Source: an uncultured Sphingomonadales bacterium
GTDB lineage: Bacteria > Pseudomonadota > Alphaproteobacteria > Sphingomonadales > Sphingomonadaceae
DNA length: 6,655 nucleotides
Assembly (NCBI GenBank): GCA_937898535.1
Contig: CALDKP010000231.1
Location: 1-6,655 of the forward strand
Direction of reading: 5' to 3'
Shown here: positions 1 through 6,655 of the stretch, piece by piece
Position numbering within the stretch: position 1 is the stretch's first letter
Layout of the letters: each line of letters starts with the position of its first letter
Program-made: the position numbers and the translations under genes
The notes under the pieces: generated by a model
The model's database searches: none
The model's input: only the letters and a program-made list of their open reading frames with translations
What the model was told of the DNA's origin: nothing

Positions 1-115
1 CAACCTTGTGCACTTGAGCCGGGGGCGTATCAGCGACTTGCATCGCACCACCACCGATCAAAGCGCCGCCGCACGTGCAGGCACATAATTTCGCTAACGC
101 CATGCGTACGGACAT
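1..115 (-). CDS. N-terminus of an unidentified envelope or exported protein (partial)
   Basis: Reading the minus strand from an ATG at 115-113, the frame stays open to the left edge and gives 38 codons. The RBS-like AAAAGG lies at 129-124, eight bases before this ATG, which supports the start; an in-frame ATG at 103-101 is the alternative. The peptide begins MSVRMALAKL, has three cysteines (C11, C13, C15), then a small-residue hydrophobic stretch rich in Gly and Ala to about residue 28, then a Pro-rich polar segment. This looks like a signal peptide or a single N-terminal membrane anchor. L10-C-A-C13 is only a poor lipobox, so I do not call a lipoprotein. The function cannot be told from this fragment. 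It is divergent from dksA, with 363 bases between the two start codons. Confidence 0.6.
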   Translation of the reverse strand, partial: MSVRMALAKLCACTCGGALIGGGAMQVADTPPAQVHKV

Positions 116-147
116 AATCTTGACCTTTTCCATCCTGGGCGGCTGGT

Positions 148-161
148 TGTCGGATCCGACA
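148..161. promoter_or_regulatory. 14-base perfect palindrome, possible operator
   Basis: The sequence TGTCGGATCCGACA reads the same on both strands with no spacer. It sits 33 to 46 bases upstream of the minus-strand start codon at 115 and about 320 bases upstream of dksA, so if functional it most likely controls the left-edge gene. The symmetry fits a site for a dimeric repressor or response regulator. I recognise no named regulator for it, and the function is inferred only from symmetry and position. Confidence 0.35.
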
Positions 162-177
162 GTCATCTTTCCCATTT

Positions 178-786
178 GATTCATCACGAAACGCAGAACG
201 AAGACATAAGCTCAAACGCATTAACCATGTTTGGCGACCCATCTTGAGACAAATGGCCAAATTCCGCCGCGCAATGTGCAAAGCGTCCCGAACTGGAACT
301 GTTTGGAGCGGCGGAATCTATCAAGCCACCCCGTTTCCACAGCTTTTGTGGATTCCATGACCTTCTGTGACATTTGCTGCTTGTGCGGGTTTTGGCGTGA
401 GTCTATAGCGCCGGCGAGAGTGGATTTGGACGCGGCAACCTTGGTTTTGCGGGGCCCGCCAGAGTTGGAGAATCTAACATGGGCGCGAGCGCCGAGCCTC
501 AAACAAACACCGGAGAATTGAACAATTCCGGTTACGATATTGACCCGTCATATGTCCCCAACGATGACGAGCCTTTCATGAACGATCGCCAGCTGAAATA
601 TTTTGAAAAGCAGCTGATTGATTGGAAAAACAGTATCTTGGCGGAATCACAAGGCACACTGAATCAGCTTCAGGATGGCCCGATGCGCGAACCTGATTTG
701 AACGACCGCGCATCCAGCGAAACGGACTGGGGTATCGAATTACGAACCCGCGACCGTCAGCGCAAACTGATCTCCAAAATCGAATC
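178..786. promoter_or_regulatory. Cluster of eight GANTC (CcrM-type) sites over the dksA promoter and gene
   Basis: GANTC occurs at 178-182, 314-318, 351-355, 399-403, 470-474, 644-648, 661-665 and 782-786. In the other six kilobases I count only three (2231, 2813, 5248). GANTC is the target of the cell-cycle DNA methyltransferase CcrM in alphaproteobacteria, and methylated sites near promoters are used by GcrA. The site at 399 lies just before the candidate -10 element, and the one at 470 overlaps the end of the RBS. The site count is observed; cell-cycle control of dksA is inference. Confidence 0.4.
381..409 (+). promoter_or_regulatory. Candidate sigma-70 promoter for dksA
   Basis: A weak -35-like TTGTGC (381-386) and a -10-like TATAGC (404-409) are 17 bases apart. 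Transcription would start near 416 and give a leader of roughly 60 bases. Both boxes are imperfect (about 3/6 and 4/6 matches), and alphaproteobacterial promoters are loosely defined, so this is only the best-looking candidate. A GAGTC site (399-403) falls in the spacer next to the -10 box. Confidence 0.25.
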
Positions 787-943
787 CGCACTTCGCCGCA
801 TCACTGAAGGCGAATATGGATATTGTCAGGTAACAGGCGAGCCGATTTCACTTGCCCGACTGCGCGCCCGCCCCATCGCGACAATGACGCTTGAGGCGCA
901 GGAACGGCACGAGCGGCAGGAACGCGTTTCACGCGACGACTAA
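479..943 (+). CDS. dksA: DksA/TraR-family RNA polymerase-binding transcription factor, single-cysteine type
   Basis: This encodes 154 residues, close to the 151 of E. coli DksA. Members of this family bind the RNA polymerase secondary channel and, with ppGpp, adjust rRNA, amino-acid and stress promoters. A polar N-terminus (1-33) is followed by a coiled coil (about 34-110) whose tip carries D73-L-N-D76-R-A78, matching the functional Asp/Asp/Ala tip of E. coli DksA. Next comes the globular finger region, with YGYC at 113-116 and an ARLRARP segment at 126-132. Of the four zinc cysteines only C116 remains; the other positions are T119, T137 and A140. Single-cysteine DksA proteins are known from alphaproteobacteria, including a functional one in Rhodobacter sphaeroides, so this should not be read as decay. 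The ATG at 479 has GGAG eight bases upstream. It lies 138 bases before the PilZ gene on the same strand. Confidence 0.9.
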   Translation: MGASAEPQTNTGELNNSGYDIDPSYVPNDDEPFMNDRQLKYFEKQLIDWKNSILAESQGTLNQLQDGPMREPDLNDRASSETDWGIELRTRDRQRKLISKIESALRRITEGEYGYCQVTGEPISLARLRARPIATMTLEAQERHERQERVSRDD

Positions 944-963
944 CGCAACGACGTTCAATGAGC

Positions 964-980
964 ATGGTTTATGTAACCAT
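964..980. repeat. Short inverted repeat ATGGTT/AACCAT after dksA
   Basis: ATGGTT (964-969) and AACCAT (975-980) are exact inverted copies around a 5-base spacer, starting 20 bases after the dksA stop codon. The stem is AT-rich and no U-tract follows, so it is a poor intrinsic terminator. AACCAT also occurs within TTAACCAT at 221-228. Elements like TTAACCAT resemble CtrA half-sites, so a protein-binding site is possible. Chance occurrence is also plausible. Confidence 0.25.
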
Positions 981-995
981 TCAAATTCAGTCAGA

Positions 996-1026
996 TTGCT
1001 TCGCGAATTAACCTTTTGTCTACAAT
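996..1026 (+). promoter_or_regulatory. Candidate promoter for the PilZ-domain gene
   Basis: A good -10 hexamer TACAAT (1021-1026, 5/6 match) is preceded by a partial -35 TTGCTT (996-1001) at a long 19-base spacing. Transcription would begin near 1033, about 50 bases before the chosen ATG. A TTAACC element (1008-1013), similar to a CtrA half-site, lies between the two boxes; the partner TTAA at 1026-1029 is not at the consensus 7-base spacing. The local AT-richness supports promoter DNA, and the exact boxes are uncertain. Confidence 0.3.
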
Positions 1027-1081
1027 TAAGTGGCACTATCGCAGCCTGAATTATTCCCAATTCTGTGCTTGGTGCCGCATT

Positions 1082-1471
1082 ATGAACGACCCATTTGGCG
1101 AAGATAGCATGTCCATTGCAAAGCGGGGCATGGATCGCGACAGCCTGTTTCTGAAGGCGAACCTGCGCTTTACCAGTGCAAAAGATGAGCACGAAGTTCG
1201 TATTCGTAACCTGTCAGCCGGTGGGCTGATGGCTGAAATCCTAACGGACGTACCCCGCGGTGAGCGGGTCGAAATCAACCTGCGCAGTATCGGTTGGGTC
1301 AGCGGTTGCATTGCATGGGTAACCGATGGCCGCGTGGGAATTGCGTTCGATCATCCCATCAATCCGAAAGACGCGCGCAAGCCCGCCAACTCTAGCGAAC
1401 GCGAACTTCCCCTTTATCTGAAAAAGCTAAACACGACGCCGCCAGCACCTAACAAGCTACGCCGCGTTTAA
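1082..1471 (+). CDS. Small PilZ-domain protein, probable c-di-GMP receptor
   Basis: This encodes 129 residues from the ATG at 1082, consisting almost wholly of one PilZ domain. The canonical c-di-GMP motifs appear as R15-G-M-D-R19 (RxxxR) and N43-L-S-A-G-G48 ([D/N]xSxxG), followed by a beta-barrel segment with GWVSGCIAWV and VGIAFDH near residues 72-95. The tail (about 100-129) is polar and Lys/Arg-rich. PilZ proteins bind c-di-GMP and usually influence motility, surface polysaccharide or the cell cycle; the partner here is unknown. The ATG at 1109 (120 aa, GAAG five bases upstream) is an equally possible start, while the ATG at 1130 would cut the RxxxR motif. An open extension to a TTG at 1016 runs through AT-rich promoter-like DNA and was rejected. 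No signal peptide or second domain is present. It ends one base before the stop codon of the convergent pgl gene. Confidence 0.85.
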   Translation: MNDPFGEDSMSIAKRGMDRDSLFLKANLRFTSAKDEHEVRIRNLSAGGLMAEILTDVPRGERVEINLRSIGWVSGCIAWVTDGRVGIAFDHPINPKDARKPANSSERELPLYLKKLNTTPPAPNKLRRV

Positions 1472-1472
1472 A

Positions 1473-2180
1473 TCAATCGTCCAAGCAATATATGTCGACA
1501 GGGACGGCAATCTTCTCGAGCACGCGGCCAACGGGGTAAGCTGACTTACTTCCCTGCTCAATCGCTGCCTCAAGTACCTCGCGCTTCTCAGCACCATTGA
1601 TCACCAATATCGCCGTACGCGCGGTACCGATTGCAGATGCTGTAAGCGTAACCCGGTTGACCGGCGCTTCGGGCGGCATCGGGTCTGGCGCAACGCCAAC
1701 GGCGCGCACATCTTTGCCACCTTCAAGCGCAGTTTCGAGATCAGGTCCGGGGAATATCGACGCGGTATGCCCATCCGTGCCCATACCCAGCCAGACAAGA
1801 TCGGGTGGCCAATGCAGGTCGGCAAGCCGGGCGTTTGCTGCCCCTCCGGCCAATTTATAGTCCGCAGCATCGCTGGTGATCGGCAAAACACGCGCGCCTT
1901 TCGGGATGAATATTTTCGCAATCATCGCAACATTCGACAGCGCATTGTCGACGGGAACCAACCGGTCATCGGTCGGGATGATCGTCACACTTTTCCAACG
2001 GATATTGGCTTGCGCCAGCTTTTCCAAAATAGGCTTTGGTGTCGAACCGCCGGGGAACGCAACCAACGCTTGGCCACGGGCATCAAGTGCACTTTCGATG
2101 ATGAAGCTGACGTCGCCGACGACAGCGTCGATCAAATCTTCTGCGGCGTCAAAGTCCCACCATTCAATTTCTTCGGCCAT
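1473..2180 (-). CDS. pgl: 6-phosphogluconolactonase
   Basis: This 235-residue protein belongs to the DevB/SOL-type 6-phosphogluconolactonase family, which shares its fold with glucosamine-6-phosphate deaminases. It hydrolyses 6-phosphoglucono-1,5-lactone from Zwf to 6-phosphogluconate, the Edd substrate, in the cytoplasm. Visible motifs are PGGSTP (43-48), the TDDRLVP loop (70-76), S82-N83, and LGMGTDGHTASIFP (131-144), which holds the catalytic-type Asp-Gly-His. Length is normal for the family. The ATG at 2180 has AAGG four bases upstream, within a purine-rich 16-base gap after eda. It is the last gene of the minus-strand operon. No terminator hairpin follows, because the stop codon is one base from that of the PilZ gene. 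Confidence 0.93.
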   Translation of the reverse strand: MAEEIEWWDFDAAEDLIDAVVGDVSFIIESALDARGQALVAFPGGSTPKPILEKLAQANIRWKSVTIIPTDDRLVPVDNALSNVAMIAKIFIPKGARVLPITSDAADYKLAGGAANARLADLHWPPDLVWLGMGTDGHTASIFPGPDLETALEGGKDVRAVGVAPDPMPPEAPVNRVTLTASAIGTARTAILVINGAEKREVLEAAIEQGSKSAYPVGRVLEKIAVPVDIYCLDD

Positions 2181-2196
2181 GTGCCTTACGTCTCCG

Positions 2197-2811
2197 TTAG
2201 TTGCGTAATGCCGATGCTGCGCGCGCTGCAGATTCTATCGCGGCAATATCAGGAACGCCTTTACCAACAAGCCAGCTTCCACCAACACATAAAATTTCGG
2301 GAACCGCGAGCCAGTCTGCCGCCGTTTCCTGTTTGATGCCGCCGGTTGGGCAGAATTTGCACTGACCAAACGGGCCGATAAGCGATTTCAGCGCAGGAAG
2401 ACCGCCATTTGCTTCAGCCGGGAAGAATTTGAAATGTGTTAGGCCCAGATCAAGTCCGCGCATAATATCACCCGCGCTCGCGACACCGGGAAGGAACGGA
2501 ATATTCTTGGCGATGGCGGCTTTGCCCAAATTGTCGGTCAGGCCAGGCGAAACGATAAACTCCGCCCCAGCCGCGATTGCGCTGTCGAGGCCTGCCACAT
2601 CAACGACTGTCCCCGCGCCAACAATTGCGCCGGGCACTTTCTTCATTTCGGCAATCGCATCCAATGCAGCGGCCGTGCGCAACGTGACCTCGAGCACCGG
2701 CAAGCCGCCTGCGACCAATGCCTCCGCAATCGCGCGCGCATGCGCCGCATCTTCAATCACCAGAACGGGGATAACGGGCGCAGTGCGCATGATTTTTTCA
2801 ACGGGCGTCAT
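2197..2811 (-). CDS. eda: 2-dehydro-3-deoxy-6-phosphogluconate (KDPG) aldolase
   Basis: This 204-residue class I aldolase cleaves KDPG to pyruvate and glyceraldehyde 3-phosphate, the last specific step of the Entner-Doudoroff pathway. The single TIM-barrel domain shows E41-V-T-L-R45-T with the catalytic-type Glu and phosphate-region Arg, GAIVGAGTV (61-69), the Schiff-base lysine K128 in FKFFPAEANGG, and FCPTGGI (153-159) for phosphate binding. GGSWLV near the C-terminus is also typical. Length fits the E. coli enzyme (213). A purine-rich AGAGAAGAG lies just before the ATG at 2811. It is 12 bases after glk and 16 before pgl, which supports co-transcription. All catalytic residues I can recognise are present. 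Confidence 0.95.
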   Translation of the reverse strand: MTPVEKIMRTAPVIPVLVIEDAAHARAIAEALVAGGLPVLEVTLRTAAALDAIAEMKKVPGAIVGAGTVVDVAGLDSAIAAGAEFIVSPGLTDNLGKAAIAKNIPFLPGVASAGDIMRGLDLGLTHFKFFPAEANGGLPALKSLIGPFGQCKFCPTGGIKQETAADWLAVPEILCVGGSWLVGKGVPDIAAIESAARAASALRN

Positions 2812-2823
2812 TGACTCTTCTCT

Positions 2824-3791
2824 CTAGATATATTGCTGGGCATAGGCAGCCGCTGCCCCGAAAAGGCCGGGCTGCGGATGGGTGATGAGTTTAACGGGGA
2901 TGGAGGCCATCAATCCTTCAAAGCGGCCTTTGGCGCGGAAACGTTCGGCAAAGCCCGAACGCACTAAGCTGTCCTTGATACGCAGCCCAAGTCCGCCTGC
3001 GATGACGACCCCTGCAAAGCCGCCCTGAGCCAGCGTGATGTCGCCGGCAACGCTGCCCAGCGACAGGCAAAAGCGATCAACAGCCGCCGCCGCAAGGCTA
3101 TCCTCACCGGACATGCCCATTTGCCAGAGCGTCTTGTCATCATATTGCTGAACGGCTCGGCCTTCGATAGCGGCGAGCGTTTCGTAGAGATCAACCAAGC
3201 CGGGACCAGACACGACGCGTTCGATCGACACCCTGCGGTAGCGTTTACGCAAGCGCGCCAATACAGCATCTTCAATCGCATCCAGCGGCGCGAAATCGAT
3301 ATGCCCACCTTCGGTCGCTTGCACATGATAGGCGCCGCCGGTGCGGCTAACATGTGCGACACCAAGACCGGTTCCCGGGCCAATGATGCTCAGCGTGCCT
3401 TCCGGCGCAAACGCCTGATCAGGGCCTGTCAAATGGTGGAAATGTTCTGGCCCGGCTTGCGCAACCGCATGGCCCACCGCGCCGAAATCATTAACGATCA
3501 CGAACGTGTCGACATTCAGCTTTTCACACACCATCGACCGGCGGATAATCCACGGATTGTTGGTGAGCTTAATCACGTCAGCATCCACGGGCCCAGCGAT
3601 GGCGATAGCGGTTGCGGGCGGAAGCGGCGCGCCGTTCATCCGCTGAAATTCCTGCCACGCGGTTTGGAAACTGGCATGCTCTGCTGTCTTCAGCGTTACC
3701 GCCTCGCCAAGTTTGATAACCTTGCCCGCGTCCACTTCGGCAAGGGCAAAGCGCGCGTGGGTTCCGCCGATATCGACGGCGACAATCGCGG

Positions 3792-3795
<4 letters not shown>
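2824..3795 (-). CDS. glk: Glucokinase (E. coli Glk type)
   Basis: This 323-residue cytoplasmic kinase of the ASKHA fold phosphorylates glucose with ATP to glucose 6-phosphate, feeding Zwf. Motifs in order are the phosphate-1 loop D8-I-G-G-T12, the sugar-binding TNNPW (78-82), V101-N-D103-F with the catalytic base Asp, GPGTGLG (139-145), EGGHIDFAP (162-170), SGPGLVDLY (196-204) and an AGG adenosine-loop segment near 267. There is no zinc-ROK cysteine motif, so it is the Glk family rather than a ROK kinase. The start codon overlaps the edd stop by four bases (ATGA, 3795-3792), implying translational coupling. Adjacency to zwf and edd repeats the arrangement known in Zymomonas mobilis. Confidence 0.94.
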
Positions 3796-5607
<1,812 letters not shown>

Positions 5608-5615
<8 letters not shown>

Positions 5616-6655
5616 GCCAGCTCACTCCATCACGTTCGGTGAGTGCAATCGCCGCATTGGGCCCCCAGCTACCGGCACCATAGCCCTTTGGCTTCAACGC
5701 TGTCGCGCCCCACAGCGCCCGTATGGCATCGATCCACTTCCACTGGGCCTCAACCTCGTCACGGCGGACAAATAGCGTCTGGTCGCCTTCTATGAGGTCG
5801 AGAAGCAGGCGTTCATACGCAATCCGCCGCCGCGATCCGGCAAAGGCCGCGGTAAGGGACAGATCAAGCGGCACTTCACGCAAAGTGACCCCGCCGCGAT
5901 CCAGCCCGGGCTCTTTCGCCATCACCAATAAGCGAACATATTCCTCCGGCTGTAACCGGATAACCAGCGTGTTTGCCTCAAGCCGCCCGCCACGGTCTTT
6001 AAACACATTATGCGGGACAGGTTTGAACTGGATCACGATTTCACTGCGGCGCTCGGGCAAACGTTTCCCGGTGCGTAGGAAAAATGGCACGCCCTGCCAC
6101 CGCCAATTGTCGACATAGGCTTTAATCGCCACAAAGGTTTCGGTGTCGGATGGCTTGCCGAGGTCCGCGTCATAGCCTTTGACCGCTTCGCCGTTGACCG
6201 CACCTTCATTATATTGCCCGGTCACGACGTCACCTTCGACCACCGGACGCAGCGCGCGCAGGACCTTTACCTTTTCATCGCGGATGGCCGTCGCATCCAG
6301 ACTTGCCGGTGGCTCCATGGCCGTCAGCGCCAGCAATTGCAGCATATGGTTTTGCACCATGTCGCGCAGCGCGCCGGTATCGTCATAAAATCCGGCCCGC
6401 CCCTCGAGCCCCACGGTCTCGCTCACGGTAATCTGCACATGCTCAATGGCATTGGCATTCCAAAGCGGTTCAAACAGCATGTTGGCAAAACGAAGCGCCA
6501 TCAGGTTCTGCACCGTTTCCTTGCCGAGATAATGGTCGATGCGGAACGTCCGCGTTTCCGGAAAAACCGCGTTCACGGCGTCATTAATATGCTGCGATGA
6601 CGCCAAATCATTGCCCAATGGCTTTTCAAGACCAATGCGCACATTTTCACCAGAC
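5608..6655 (-). CDS. zwf: Glucose-6-phosphate 1-dehydrogenase, C-terminal part (5' end outside the window)
   Basis: The frame is open to the right edge, with the first complete codon at 6654-6652. About 348 residues of a normally 480-500 residue enzyme are present, so roughly 140 N-terminal residues, including the NAD(P) Rossmann loop, lie outside. The protein oxidises glucose 6-phosphate to 6-phosphogluconolactone. Numbered from the first visible codon, the fragment shows the RIGLEKPLG segment, then the substrate motif R38-I-D-H-Y-L-G-K45 and the second active-site-type histidine H103 in MVQNHM. The C-terminal beta-rich domain (GVPFFLRTGKRL, FKPVPHNVF, W-X-W near the end) is complete. The GTG at 6642 is an internal valine codon, not a start. 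Cofactor preference cannot be judged without the N-terminus. Its last eight bases overlap edd. Confidence 0.95.

Larger units (their letters stand above)
116..478. other. Divergent intergenic region between the left-edge gene and dksA
   Basis: This 363-base stretch holds no convincing gene. Open frames exist on both strands (231-521 plus, 221-502 minus), but they overlap each other and the start of dksA, have atypical composition and lack a credible RBS. What can be seen is a 14-base perfect palindrome at 148-161, a TTAACCAT element at 221-228 resembling a CtrA half-site, five GANTC sites (178, 314, 351, 399, 470), a short inverted repeat at 336-352 (TCCACA, 5-base loop, TGTGGA) and a candidate sigma-70 promoter at 381-409. 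The RBS of dksA (GGAG, 467-470) ends it. It probably carries the promoters of both divergent genes. A small RNA cannot be excluded, but nothing specific supports one. Confidence 0.6.

Noticed and set aside
30..281. 83-codon minus-strand open frame
   Set aside because: It conflicts with the better-supported minus-strand frame starting at 115, which has a good RBS and a plausible signal-like N-terminus; the peptide itself looks random.
295..335. GGAAC (295-299) and CGTT (332-335) as an EcfG general-stress promoter
   Set aside because: The spacing is 32 bases, while EcfG-type promoters need about 16 to 18.
450..460. GCGGG-G-CCCGC symmetrical GC block before the dksA RBS
   Set aside because: The one-base centre cannot form a hairpin loop, and a GC-rich symmetry of this length is not remarkable in this genome.
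221..521. Open frames on both strands across the dksA upstream region (231-521 plus and 221-502 minus)
   Set aside because: They overlap each other and the dksA start, lack convincing RBS sequences, and have compositions that look like translated non-coding DNA.
922..936. CGCGT-TTC-ACGCG hairpin at the 3' end of dksA as a terminator
   Set aside because: The stem is only five base pairs, it lies within the coding sequence, and no T-run follows.
1016..1081. TTG-initiated extension of the PilZ protein
   Set aside because: The extra 22 codons are AT-rich, encode an atypical Trp/Cys-rich stretch, and cover a good -10 element at 1021-1026.

Overview
This window looks like chromosomal housekeeping DNA from an alphaproteobacterium, most likely a sphingomonad (Sphingomonadales). 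Four things point that way. There is a zwf-edd-glk gene order like the one known from Zymomonas. The DksA homologue keeps one cysteine, as alphaproteobacterial ones do. The small single-domain PilZ protein is of a type I associate with sphingomonads. The base composition is moderately GC-rich (mid to high fifties per cent by eye). The genus cannot be fixed from this sequence.

Left part (1-1471): the first 115 bases hold the start of a minus-strand gene that runs off the left edge and encodes an envelope-type N-terminus. A 363-base intergenic region (116-478) follows. It separates that gene from two plus-strand regulatory genes: a DksA-family RNA polymerase-binding protein (479-943) and a PilZ-domain protein (about 1082-1471) with c-di-GMP-binding motifs. 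The intergenic region and dksA are rich in GANTC, the CcrM methylation sequence of alphaproteobacteria. The rest of the window almost lacks it.

Right part (1473-6655): a tightly packed minus-strand operon reads zwf (5' end beyond the right edge), edd, glk, eda, pgl. It encodes the whole Entner-Doudoroff route from glucose to pyruvate and glyceraldehyde 3-phosphate. Glk makes glucose 6-phosphate, Zwf oxidises it, Pgl opens the lactone, Edd dehydrates 6-phosphogluconate to KDPG, and Eda cleaves KDPG. Start and stop codons overlap at zwf/edd and edd/glk, and the next two gaps are 12 and 16 bases, which implies one transcript. Its promoter must lie beyond the right edge.

The operon ends convergently against the PilZ gene, with one base between the two stop codons and no visible terminator. 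There are no mobile elements, tRNA or rRNA genes, CRISPR arrays or broken genes. I did not find a new defence or metabolic system. The most notable signal is the GANTC cluster over the dksA promoter and gene.
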